Position numbers and translations under genes: made by a program. A stretch of 64,000 nt of DNA from Enterobacter sp. Ag1 (lineage in GTDB: Bacteria; Pseudomonadota; Gammaproteobacteria; Enterobacterales; Enterobacteriaceae): contig AKXM01000008.1 in NCBI GenBank assembly GCA_000277545.1, forward strand, positions 62,001 to 126,000, read 5' to 3'. Position 1 is the stretch's first letter. Every line of letters begins with the position of its first letter. Below, piece by piece: positions 20,349 through 29,115 of this stretch. The notes under the pieces were generated by a model. It did not search any database, had not been told where the DNA came from, and saw only the letters and a list, made by a program, of their open reading frames with translations.

Positions 20349-20362
20349 ACGGATTATTCTCA
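20349..20362 (-). promoter_or_regulatory. Candidate RcsAB box and wza promoter
   Basis: Minus-strand TGAGAATAATCCGT matches the RcsAB consensus TaAGaatatTCctA at 10 of 14 positions and is still closer to enterobacterial capsule-promoter boxes of the form TGAGAATAATC. A -10-like TAGAAT lies at 20334-20339; with a 17-bp spacer the -35 hexamer would fall inside the box (20357-20362), which is poor on its own, as expected for an activator-dependent promoter. About 630 bp upstream of the wza start. Confidence 0.55.
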
Positions 20363-20443
20363 GACAAACATTGCTTTTTGTCCGACAATTATCCATCATT
20401 TCCGTGTGGCATTTGCCCGTAAGTTAAAGGCTATAAACCCCGT

Positions 20444-22027
20444 ATGGAATGGATTGCCGACCCCTCAGTCTGGGCCGGGTTAGTTACCCTGGTCGTTTTA
20501 GAACTGGTTCTGGGCATTGATAACCTCGTTTTTATTGCCATCCTCGCCGAAAAGCTGCCTCCTAAACTGCGCGATCGTGCCCGCGTCACGGGCTTACTGC
20601 TGGCGATGGTTATGCGCCTGCTGCTGCTGGCCTCCATTTCGTGGCTGGTGACGCTTACCCGACCGCTATTCACCCTTCACGACCTTAGCTTTAGCGCCAG
20701 GGATCTGATCATGCTGTTGGGCGGTATGTTCCTGCTGTTTAAGGCCACGATGGAGCTGAATGAGCGGCTGGAGGGCAAAGACAGCGAGCATCACACGCAA
20801 AAACGGGGGGCCAAATTCTGGCCCGTTGTGGCGCAAATCGTCATTCTTGACGCCGTGTTTTCCCTTGATTCGGTGGTCACCGCCGTTGGCATGGTCGACC
20901 ATCTGGCGGTCATGATGGTCGCGGTTATCATCGCCATCGGGCTGATGGTGCTGGCCAGCAAGTCGCTGACTCGGTTTGTGAACAGCCACCCGACCATCGT
21001 GATTTTGTGCCTGAGTTTCCTGCTGATGATTGGCTTTAGCCTGGTGGCCGACGGCTTTGGCTATCAAATCCCGAAAGGCTATCTCTATGCTGCCATCGGA
21101 TTCTCGGTGATGATTGAATCACTCAATCAGCTGGCGATATTTAACCGCCGACGTTTTCTTTCCGCAAATCAGTCGCTGCGGGAGCGCACCGCCGAAGCCG
21201 TGCTGCGGCTGTTGAACGGCAAGAAAGAAGACGCGGAACTGGATGCCCAGACCGCCTCACTTATTGCCGACAGCGGCATTAACAGCGATGTTTTTAACCC
21301 GCAGGAAACGCGGATGATCGAGCGCGTGCTGCACCTGAACCAGCGCAGCGTCAGCAGTATCATGACCTCCCGCCACGACGTCGAGCATCTGGACATTACC
21401 GCCCCGGAAGCCGAGGTTCGCGAACTTCTGAATAAAAACCAGCACACGCGCATCGTGGTCACGGACAATGACGATGACATCCTCGGCGTGGTGCACGTTA
21501 TCGATTTATTGCAGCAATCGCTGCACGGCGAAGCGCTGAATATTACGCCGTTGATTCGTCAGCCGCTGGTTTTCCCGGAGGCATTACCGCTGCTGCAGGC
21601 GTTAGAACAGTTCCGTAACGCGCGCACCCATTTTGCTTTTGTCGTCGATGAGTTTGGCTCGGTGGAAGGCATTGTCACCCTGAGCGACGTGATGGAAACC
21701 ATCGCCGGTAATCTGCCGAACGAAGTGGAAGAGATAGATGCCCGCCACGATATCCAGAAAAATCAGGACGGCAGCTGGACGGCTAACGGCCACATGCCGC
21801 TGGACGACCTGGTGCAGTACATCGCCCTTCCCCTGGATGAGAAACGGGAATACCACACCATTGCCGGGTTGCTGATGGAGCATTTGCAGCATATTCCAGC
21901 CGAAGGCGAGAGCGTTGAAGTGGGGAATTATTTGCTCAAAACGCTGGAGGTGGTGAATCACAGGGTCAACAAAGTACAAATCACCCCGCTCGAACAAGAC
22001 GATACTCTGCTGGATTATGAGGTATAA
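20444..22027 (+). CDS. yegH: YegH, TerC/CBS/CorC-domain membrane protein
   Basis: Inner-membrane protein of unknown transport function, 527 residues as in E. coli. An N-terminal TerC domain of about seven helices contains the paired acidic motifs [20 protein letters not shown] and [19 protein letters not shown]. Two CBS domains (about 300-420) and a C-terminal transporter-associated (CorC/HlyC) domain follow, the latter with [20 protein letters not shown]. Monocistronic, divergent from wza, with a bidirectional terminator after it. Confidence 0.95.
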   Translation: MEWIADPSVWAGLVTLVVLELVLGIDNLVFIAILAEKLPPKLRDRARVTGLLLAMVMRLLLLASISWLVTLTRPLFTLHDLSFSARDLIMLLGGMFLLFKATMELNERLEGKDSEHHTQKRGAKFWPVVAQIVILDAVFSLDSVVTAVGMVDHLAVMMVAVIIAIGLMVLASKSLTRFVNSHPTIVILCLSFLLMIGFSLVADGFGYQIPKGYLYAAIGFSVMIESLNQLAIFNRRRFLSANQSLRERTAEAVLRLLNGKKEDAELDAQTASLIADSGINSDVFNPQETRMIERVLHLNQRSVSSIMTSRHDVEHLDITAPEAEVRELLNKNQHTRIVVTDNDDDILGVVHVIDLLQQSLHGEALNITPLIRQPLVFPEALPLLQALEQFRNARTHFAFVVDEFGSVEGIVTLSDVMETIAGNLPNEVEEIDARHDIQKNQDGSWTANGHMPLDDLVQYIALPLDEKREYHTIAGLLMEHLQHIPAEGESVEVGNYLLKTLEVVNHRVNKVQITPLEQDDTLLDYEV

Positions 22028-22053
22028 AAAAAACGGCGAGAGCCGGTTTTTTT
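22026..22053. terminator. Bidirectional terminator between yegH and asmA
   Basis: CGGC-GAGA-GCCG stem-loop flanked by a run of A on the left (AAAAAAAA) and a run of T on the right (TTTTTTT). It can serve yegH on the plus strand and asmA on the minus strand, which converge here. Confidence 0.9.
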
Positions 22054-22057
22054 GTCG

Positions 22058-23911
22058 TTAAAGCTTATTCAGTAACTGCTGAGCGTCTTTCGCCTTGTCG
22101 CTCTCTTTATGCTTATCCAGCCAGTCATTGAGCCGACGCTTAGCTTCATCCTGCAGCTGCTTACGCAGCACCTGGTCAACCTGCAGCGTGTAATTCAGCT
22201 GCTGCCACGGGCCATAAACCCGGAGCGGAACGGCCGTGTTTTTTAGCACTTCAATCAGTTTACTGTCGCTGCCCTGCCAGCCGCCGCCGACTTTAATTGC
22301 AAAGTTGGTGTCGCAGACCTCTTTCACCAGATCCATCGTGCCTTCGCCGGTCAGGGACAATACGCTGGACTCACCGACCATCTTCGTCATCGTCAGAAGC
22401 CCGTTATCCAGCGACGCAGACGTGGAGAAGTGATCAAGCTCGGTGACGTTCTGAACATTCTGCTGCGCATCCACGCCCTCATTGTTCCGACTGACCGCCT
22501 GCTGAATCAGCTGCTGGAAGTTCATTCCCTCGAGGCGGGAATGGACCAGCTCAAGCTGGGCGTCTCCCTGCCAGTTACTGCGGAAATCCTCCGCATCAAG
22601 GCGTTCACCGCTGAAATCACCCGTCATAGAAAACTGCCCGGTTAACGCAATCGGGTAATCAAACGCGGTCAGAATTTTGCCGATCTCAATATTTTTCACC
22701 TGCGGCTGGAAGGCAAGCTCAGGCGTCTTGCCACTGGCATCCAGGAAGCCCGGCAGCGAGAGCGTGCCCTGCCCCAGCTTGCCGTTGAGCTGGTTAATAC
22801 TGAGTTTACCCTCCTGATTCACCAGCGCGGTCTGCACATCGCTGAACGCCAGGCCGCGCCAGCGCACTTCACCGGCCTTGATATTCAGTACGGCATTAAA
22901 ATTACGCAGGCTGTGGTAGTTGGTTTCACCCTGTTGTTCGGCAATCACCGGGCCCGGGCGGGACGGTTGCTGAGCCTGCTGGGCCTGTTGGTTAATCAAG
23001 GTATCCGCAACGGGTGCATTGGCCACCAGTTTGTCGAGATTGAGCAGGCGAGATTGCAGATCCACCGTCCACTGCGGTTTATCCTGCATCGCCACGCTGA
23101 CATTGCCCTGTAAATCACTGTCGTTGGCCGTGAGCTGCATATTTGTCAGCGAAAGCTGGCTGCCCGTGTTTTTCCAGCCCAGTTGAAGCGATCCCGAGCC
23201 GCCGATGCCGCCAGCCGGAAGGTCGGCGCCCTGCAGCTGGTAGTCAATTTGGCTTAACGTGGCGTTGATTTGCTGCGGATAGTCATGGAGATCGACATCT
23301 GCGGTGACCGAAAGCGTTAAATCCCGCTGGTCACGGTTGATTTGGCTGCTGAGTTCAATATGCGCCTGGCGCTTATCATCCTGCGTCATTTGCAGGTTAA
23401 TATTGCGGACGGTGACCTGCTCGTCATTGATATGCTGGAAGACCAGCACGCTGTCGACGACCTTAAGCTTCGCAACATCAAAGGACCAGCCACGCCCGGT
23501 ATCCGGTTCACTAATGGTGTCTTTTGGCCCTACCGGCGCGTTAGCCGAAAGCTTCGCTTCAGCCTGCGGCGTCATCTGAATCACCGCGCTTTTCAACATG
23601 ACCTGGCGAACCTGAAGCTGGTGAGAAAGCAGCGGAATCAGCGCTACATCCAGACGCATATTTTCCGCGCTAACCATTGGCAAACTGGCACCCGGCGCAG
23701 TCAGTGACATGCGGCCAGACAAAATACTCAGCTGCGGCCAGACATGCCAGCGCAGCGGCCCTTCCAGCTCAAGGTGATAGCCGCTGCGGGCCTCAACCTG
23801 ACGAACCATATAACCACGGAAGTCGTTAGGGTTAACCAACAACACGAGTGAGGTCAGGCCGGCTATCAGCACAACCAGCAGAATCATCAACGTGGTTAAT
23901 AGTCGTCTCAT
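22058..23911 (-). CDS. asmA: AsmA, envelope lipid-transport-related protein
   Basis: AsmA-family protein anchored in the inner membrane by one N-terminal helix (residues 4-27), with a large periplasmic beta-rich part related to bridge-like lipid transfer proteins; E. coli mutants suppress outer-membrane assembly defects. 617 residues, as in E. coli. The start MRRLLTTLMILLVVLIAGLT at 23911 is preferred over an ATG four codons upstream because the GGAG ribosome-binding site lies between them. Conserved C-terminal block: LRVYGPWQQLNYTLQVDQVL. Followed downstream by a shared terminator. Confidence 0.95.
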   Translation of the reverse strand: MRRLLTTLMILLVVLIAGLTSLVLLVNPNDFRGYMVRQVEARSGYHLELEGPLRWHVWPQLSILSGRMSLTAPGASLPMVSAENMRLDVALIPLLSHQLQVRQVMLKSAVIQMTPQAEAKLSANAPVGPKDTISEPDTGRGWSFDVAKLKVVDSVLVFQHINDEQVTVRNINLQMTQDDKRQAHIELSSQINRDQRDLTLSVTADVDLHDYPQQINATLSQIDYQLQGADLPAGGIGGSGSLQLGWKNTGSQLSLTNMQLTANDSDLQGNVSVAMQDKPQWTVDLQSRLLNLDKLVANAPVADTLINQQAQQAQQPSRPGPVIAEQQGETNYHSLRNFNAVLNIKAGEVRWRGLAFSDVQTALVNQEGKLSINQLNGKLGQGTLSLPGFLDASGKTPELAFQPQVKNIEIGKILTAFDYPIALTGQFSMTGDFSGERLDAEDFRSNWQGDAQLELVHSRLEGMNFQQLIQQAVSRNNEGVDAQQNVQNVTELDHFSTSASLDNGLLTMTKMVGESSVLSLTGEGTMDLVKEVCDTNFAIKVGGGWQGSDSKLIEVLKNTAVPLRVYGPWQQLNYTLQVDQVLRKQLQDEAKRRLNDWLDKHKESDKAKDAQQLLNKL

Positions 23912-23957
23912 AACATTCTCCATATCATTCGCCAGAGGGCGAACAACTCACTGCAAT

Positions 23958-24539
23958 TCAGTCTTTATCGATACGGCTTGCTACCGCACCCTGCTGGTCG
24001 CGGTATTTGGCATCCTGACGGCGATTATAAGGGCGAGCGGCTGGCCCGGAGAGGGGTTCAAAGCTTAGCGCGCCAATCATCATGCCCGGACGCAGCGCCA
24101 GCGGCAGCTTCCCTGAATTGTAGAACTCAAGCACGATACAGCCATGCCAGCCCGGATCGATGCGGTGGGCGGTGACGTGTACCATCAGGCCCAGGCGCGC
24201 TAACGAGGAACGCCCATCCAGCCAGCCCACAAGGTCGTCCGGCAGCGTGACAGATTCCAGCGTTACCGCCAGCGCCAGTTCACCGGGATGTAGAAAGAAA
24301 GCTTCACCTTCTTCCAGCACAATCTCATCACTCATCACGCGCTCTAACGCTTCGGTGACTTCATCTTTTGGGCCGCTGAGATCGATAAAAGGTGCGGTAT
24401 GCCCGCTAAACGTGCGGAATTTATTGCCGAGGCGCACATCCACGGTGGCACCGTTAATGCGTTCAACCGGAGGACGGGGGGTAATCGCTAAACGGCCATC
24501 ATCCAGCCAGGCTTCGATATCACGATCGCAAAGGCGCAT
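23958..24539 (-). CDS. dcd: Dcd, dCTP deaminase
   Basis: Converts dCTP to dUTP in pyrimidine deoxynucleotide synthesis. 193 residues, identical in length to E. coli Dcd. The homotrimeric jelly-roll family signature is clear: [20 protein letters not shown] followed by [19 protein letters not shown]. Lies between udk and asmA on the same strand, with gaps of 123 and 46 bp. Confidence 0.97.
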   Translation of the reverse strand: MRLCDRDIEAWLDDGRLAITPRPPVERINGATVDVRLGNKFRTFSGHTAPFIDLSGPKDEVTEALERVMSDEIVLEEGEAFFLHPGELALAVTLESVTLPDDLVGWLDGRSSLARLGLMVHVTAHRIDPGWHGCIVLEFYNSGKLPLALRPGMMIGALSFEPLSGPAARPYNRRQDAKYRDQQGAVASRIDKD

Positions 24540-24662
24540 CGCAGATTCTCCTTATCAATCTCAGTTTACACACACTGCCACAGAGCGTCGACGATAGCCA
24601 ATTGGCAATGGATGAGGGATTCAACGTAAAAGCGAGCGGCTTACGCGCGCCCGCAAAGGTCT

Positions 24663-25304
24663 TTATTCAAAGAACTGACTGATTTTGGCTTTCAGAATAT
24701 CGATTGCGATGCGGTTCTTGCCCCCGCGCGGCACGATAATATCGGCGTATTGTTTGGAAGGCTCAATAAATTGCAGGAACATTGGGCGTACCGTTTTTTG
24801 ATACTGCGCCATCACGGAATCCATTGAACGGCCGCGCTCGTTAACGTCGCGCTTCATACGGCGCATCAGGCAGATATCCAGCGGTGTATCAACAAAAATA
24901 GAGAAGTTCATTTCCTGGCGCAGGCGCGCATCGGTCAGCAGCAGGATGCCTTCCAGAATGATCACCTTCTTCGGGACCAAATGCACGGTCTGGTCGGTGC
25001 GGGTGTGCTCCACGTAGCTATAAACCGGCAGTTCGATAGCTTTGCCGGACTTCAGCGTCTGCAAATGCTGGAAAAGCAGGTTGTGGTCCATTGCGCTGGG
25101 GTGATCGTAGTTGGTTTTAACACGCTCTTCCATCGACAGATGGCTTTGATCTTTGTAGTAACTGTCTTCTGGAATGACACCAATGTGTTCATCGCCGACT
25201 TGCTCGCGCAGTTCACGATACAACGTGCTGGCAATGAGGCTTTTCCCTGAAGCCGATGCGCCGGCTATCCCGATGATGACGCATTGATGAGACTGATCGG
25301 TCAT
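24663..25304 (-). CDS. udk: Udk, uridine/cytidine kinase
   Basis: Pyrimidine ribonucleoside salvage kinase. The start [20 protein letters not shown] at 25304 gives 213 residues, as in E. coli; an in-frame ATG at 25367 is ignored. The P-loop is [12 protein letters not shown] at residues 15-26; the substrate region [12 protein letters not shown] and the lid [18 protein letters not shown] are conserved. It is grouped with dcd, both in pyrimidine metabolism. Confidence 0.97.
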   Translation of the reverse strand: MTDQSHQCVIIGIAGASASGKSLIASTLYRELREQVGDEHIGVIPEDSYYKDQSHLSMEERVKTNYDHPSAMDHNLLFQHLQTLKSGKAIELPVYSYVEHTRTDQTVHLVPKKVIILEGILLLTDARLRQEMNFSIFVDTPLDICLMRRMKRDVNERGRSMDSVMAQYQKTVRPMFLQFIEPSKQYADIIVPRGGKNRIAIDILKAKISQFFE

Positions 25305-25659
25305 ATTATTTACGGCCTGAATACGAAAAGTGTTGGAAGGACGACGCGGAGGCGTCAAACGCCGCAATTATAGGGACAACCGCCTTTTGATACCAGCCTC
25401 TTACCCCCTGCAATCGTGAAATTACGCGGCAAAGGGCCAACAAAGTGACAAAGGCATGACAGCGCACCATCGCCAGGCAACGGGTAAAGTGGAATTATTT
25501 AATTACGTGATTTGACTACGCAATTTCTGACACTCTGTAGGTAAATTCTGACAACCGAGCATAGGAATTGTAAATTGTTTGTACTAGCATAAACCGATTC
25601 TTTATTTATATGCATCCGGGCATGACTCCTGGCGGCAGTGTCCAAGCGGATTTGCGGTA
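25305..25659. other. udk-dgcE divergent intergenic region
   Basis: A 355-bp divergent spacer. It becomes AT-rich toward dgcE. I see no gene, RNA or confidently recognisable operator; it must hold the promoters of both neighbours. Confidence 0.6.
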
Positions 25660-28600
25660 ATGATTAGAAAAAACAGACAAACAGAAGCCGCCGTCCATTC
25701 ACTGATACTGCTGGCTGGCTTGGGGTTACTCAGCTTTGTTTTCACCCTCTATTCCCTTGAGCTGACGTTAAAAGGCACCGATCTGGTGCCTATCTGGTTT
25801 ACCACCTCGGTGATGATGGCGGCATTTTTCCGTTCTCCTCTCCGTCAATGGCCGTTCATTGCCGCCGTCTGTGCACTGGGCAGCATGGCAGCCAGCGCCG
25901 TCGTTTTTTCATTTAGCGGTCTGAATATTTCGTTAACCGCAATAAATCTGTTTGAGGCGCTGCTGGGCGCGCTTTTGTTACGCCGCTTTTTGCCGCGGAA
26001 AAACCCCTTACAAAACCTCAATAACTGGTCACGACTTGCCGTGTGCAGTGCGGTAATCCCTCCGCTGGTCGGCGGCCTGCTGGTGACGCTATTGCCGATA
26101 CCGGTTGACTCCTCGTCGCTGAAAACCTTCTTTATATGGGTGCTGTCTGAATCCATCGGGGCGCTGGCGCTGATGCCGGCAGGGCTGCTGTTTAAACCTT
26201 ATTATTTGCTTCGTCACCGCAAAGCGGCCCTGCTGTTCGAAACCGTGGCAACCTTCGCCGTCACGCTGGCACTCAGCTATTTTTCATTAATTTATCTGCC
26301 CTGGCCGTTCACTTTTATCATCGTCATTCTGATGTGGAGCGCCATTCGGCTGCCGCGTCTGGAAGCCTTTATTATTTTCCTTGCCACGCTGATGATGGTC
26401 TCGGCGATGATAGCCATCGGCAAGCTCCCGATGTTAACGCCCCACCCGCGCGTGCTGGAATATGCGCCGTGGCTGCCGTTTCTGCTGATTCTGCTGCCGG
26501 CAAACGTCATCACAATGGTGATGTACTCCTCCCGCACAGAGCGTAAACACATCACCGAAAGCGAAACGCGCTTTCGTAACGCCATGGAATACTCGGCTAT
26601 TGGCATGGCGCTGGTCTCTACCGAGGGCAAATGGCTGCAGGTCAATAAGTCATTATGTAAGTTCCTCGGCTATTCCAGCGAAGAGCTGAGCGATCTCACC
26701 TTCCAGCAAATTACCTGGCCCGAAGATTTGAATCTCGATCTTCAGCACCTGAGCAAGCTCGAGGCCGGGCACATCAATAGCTATTCAATGGAAAAGCGCT
26801 ATTACACCAGCGCGGGCAATGTCGTGTGGGCCATGCTCACGGCGTCCGTTGTGCGTCATACCGACGGCACGCCGCTCTACTACATCGCCCAGATTGAAGA
26901 CATCAACGACCTGAAGCATACCGAGTGGATCAACAAGCGGCTGATGGAGCGGATTACGCTTGCCAATGAAGCCGGCGGCATCGGCATCTGGGAGTGGGAT
27001 CTGACCAACGATGTCATCAGCTGGGATAAGCGGATGTTTGAGCTTTACGACGTGCCGCCGCATACCAAACCCACCTACCAGCTCTGGCTGAACAGGCTGG
27101 TGAAAGAAGATCTCGCCCACTCGGAAACCGTTATTCGCGAGTCGTTAAAAAACCGCCTGCCGTTTAAGCTTGAATTTCGTATCCATGTCAAAGACGGTAT
27201 CCGCCATATCCGCTCCCTGGCTAACCGCGTGCTGAATAAGAACGGCGACGTGGAACGGCTGCTGGGCATCAATATGGACATGACCGAAGTTAAGCAGCTC
27301 AACGAAGCGCTGTACCAGGAAAAAGAGCGGCTGCACATCACGCTGGACTCGATCGGCGAAGCGGTAATTTGCACCGACGTCGACATGAATGTCTCCTTTA
27401 TGAACCCGATTGCCGAGAAGCTCAGCGGCTGGGCGCAGGAGGCGGCCATCGGCCAGCACATTCTGGCGATTCTGCGCATCACCTTCGGTGATAATGGCCC
27501 GGTGATGGAAAACATACACAGCGGCGATTTTTCCCGGAGCGCTATAGAGCAGGATGTCGTGCTGCATTGCCGCAACGGCGGTAGCTACGACATCCACTAC
27601 ACCATTACGCCGCTGACTACGCTGGACGGCCAAAGCATTGGCTCCGTGCTGGTTATCCAGGATGTGACTGAGTCCCGGAAAATGCTCAAACAGCTGAGCT
27701 ACAGCGCCTCGCACGATAGCCTGACGCACCTGGCCAACCGGGTAAGCTTTGAGAATCACCTGAAGCGCTTACTGCAGGGTGCGGTTGAACACCGCCAGCG
27801 CCATGCCCTGGTGTTCATTGACCTCGACCGTTTTAAAGCCGTAAACGACTCCGCGGGCCATGCCGCAGGTGATGCTTTGCTGCGGGAGCTGGCGGCGATG
27901 ATGCTGAGTATGCTGCGCACGGGGGATTTCCTTGCTCGCCTCGGCGGCGACGAATTTGGTTTGCTGCTGCCAGATTGTTCCACTGAAAACGCACGTTATA
28001 TTTCTGAGCGCATCATTCGCAGTATCAACGACTACCACTTTATGTGGGATGGCCGTCTGCACCGCATCGGCGCCAGCGCCGGGATCACGCACATTGACGG
28101 CGATAATGCTATCGCGTCTGAAGTGCTCTCCCAGGCCGATATCGCCTGCTACGCCTCGAAGAACAACGGCCGCGGCCAGGTCACGGTTTATGAACCGCAT
28201 CGCCACTACATGGAGCAAGGGCGAGACACCATGCCCCTCGACGAGCAGTGGCAGGTGATCAAAGACAATCCCATGCTGATGATAGCGATGGCGATTGCGC
28301 CGCCGCGCATCCCGGAATCGACCTGTTTCTATCTCCTGACCCTGCGCTTCTGGGGCAACGAAGGGGACGTTATCAACGAACCCGCATTCCGCTCAGGCCT
28401 CGCCGACCCGGCACTTCACCATGCGCTGGATCGCCGCGTATTTAGCGAATTTTTTGACAAGTATGCCGCTCAGGTCGCAAGGAAAGGTTTTGGCGTCGCG
28501 CTGCCCGTTTCCGGTGCGGGCCTGGTCAGCGATACCTTCGTCAATGAGCTGCTGGAACAGCTTTCCTCCCGCACAATGCCGGCCCGTCTGCTGCACCTGA

Positions 28601-28992
28601 CGATTCAAAGCAGCGACTTGCTCGCCGAACCACAGCGCGCTTATGCCAGCCTGAAACGGCTGCGCAAAGCCGGTTGCCGCATAGTGCTGAGCCACGTTGG
28701 GCGCGATCTGGAACTGTTTAATACCCTGAGCCATCATCTGTTCGACTACGTGATGTTAGACCCGGACCTGATCCTCAACGTGCACTGTAATCTGATGGAC
28801 GAAATGATGGTGACGATTGTGCATGGTCACGCCCAACGCATGGCGCTGCAAACTATCGCCGGTCCGGCGGATATGCCTCTGGTAATGGATACGCTGTCGG
28901 GCATTGGCATTGATTTAATCTATGGGGAAACCATCGCCCAGCCGCAGCCGCTGGAGCTGCTGCTGACGAATAGTTATTTTGGCATTAACTGA
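25660..28992 (+). CDS. dgcE: DgcE (YegE), diguanylate cyclase with MASE1, PAS and degenerate EAL domains
   Basis: Large membrane sensor that makes cyclic di-GMP, upstream of curli and biofilm control in E. coli. 1110 residues (E. coli 1105). An N-terminal MASE1 domain with about eight helices (to residue 300) is followed by PAS/PAC repeats (about 305-670; repeated PLYYIAQIEDIN and LLGINMDMTEVKQL blocks), then a GGDEF domain with an intact GGDEF motif at residues 762-766. The last 250 residues are EAL-like but lack the EAL motif, as in E. coli, so phosphodiesterase activity is unlikely. A strong terminator follows. Confidence 0.96.
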   Translation: MIRKNRQTEAAVHSLILLAGLGLLSFVFTLYSLELTLKGTDLVPIWFTTSVMMAAFFRSPLRQWPFIAAVCALGSMAASAVVFSFSGLNISLTAINLFEALLGALLLRRFLPRKNPLQNLNNWSRLAVCSAVIPPLVGGLLVTLLPIPVDSSSLKTFFIWVLSESIGALALMPAGLLFKPYYLLRHRKAALLFETVATFAVTLALSYFSLIYLPWPFTFIIVILMWSAIRLPRLEAFIIFLATLMMVSAMIAIGKLPMLTPHPRVLEYAPWLPFLLILLPANVITMVMYSSRTERKHITESETRFRNAMEYSAIGMALVSTEGKWLQVNKSLCKFLGYSSEELSDLTFQQITWPEDLNLDLQHLSKLEAGHINSYSMEKRYYTSAGNVVWAMLTASVVRHTDGTPLYYIAQIEDINDLKHTEWINKRLMERITLANEAGGIGIWEWDLTNDVISWDKRMFELYDVPPHTKPTYQLWLNRLVKEDLAHSETVIRESLKNRLPFKLEFRIHVKDGIRHIRSLANRVLNKNGDVERLLGINMDMTEVKQLNEALYQEKERLHITLDSIGEAVICTDVDMNVSFMNPIAEKLSGWAQEAAIGQHILAILRITFGDNGPVMENIHSGDFSRSAIEQDVVLHCRNGGSYDIHYTITPLTTLDGQSIGSVLVIQDVTESRKMLKQLSYSASHDSLTHLANRVSFENHLKRLLQGAVEHRQRHALVFIDLDRFKAVNDSAGHAAGDALLRELAAMMLSMLRTGDFLARLGGDEFGLLLPDCSTENARYISERIIRSINDYHFMWDGRLHRIGASAGITHIDGDNAIASEVLSQADIACYASKNNGRGQVTVYEPHRHYMEQGRDTMPLDEQWQVIKDNPMLMIAMAIAPPRIPESTCFYLLTLRFWGNEGDVINEPAFRSGLADPALHHALDRRVFSEFFDKYAAQVARKGFGVALPVSGAGLVSDTFVNELLEQLSSRTMPARLLHLTIQSSDLLAEPQRAYASLKRLRKAGCRIVLSHVGRDLELFNTLSHHLFDYVMLDPDLILNVHCNLMDEMMVTIVHGHAQRMALQTIAGPADMPLVMDTLSGIGIDLIYGETIAQPQPLELLLTNSYFGIN

Positions 28993-29009
28993 CCGGCCCC
29001 ACCCCAATA

Positions 29010-29048
29010 AAAAAACCCCTGTCCGGTTGACCGATTCAGGGGTTTTTA
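29010..29048. terminator. Bidirectional terminator after dgcE
   Basis: AAAAAACCCCTG pairs with CAGGGGTTTTT around a 15-nt loop. The A-run on one side and T-run on the other allow it to end dgcE and also the converging wbpM-like transcript. Confidence 0.9.
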
Positions 29049-29115
29049 TTTAGCGTCTGCCAGCCAGAACTGGCTTAGTCACCGCTGAGTTCAACTCGTG
29101 ACCTTCATCCTGACT

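Larger units (their letters stand above)
19718..20443. promoter_or_regulatory. wza-yegH intergenic regulatory region
   Basis: A 726-bp, AT-rich divergent intergenic region with no convincing gene. On the wza side it carries an ops/JUMPstart element (19905-19942) and a candidate RcsAB box (20349-20362), so the wza transcript would have a leader of about 600 nt. The few short reading frames lack Shine-Dalgarno sequences and family resemblance. Nothing specific is recognised for the yegH promoter. Confidence 0.75.
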
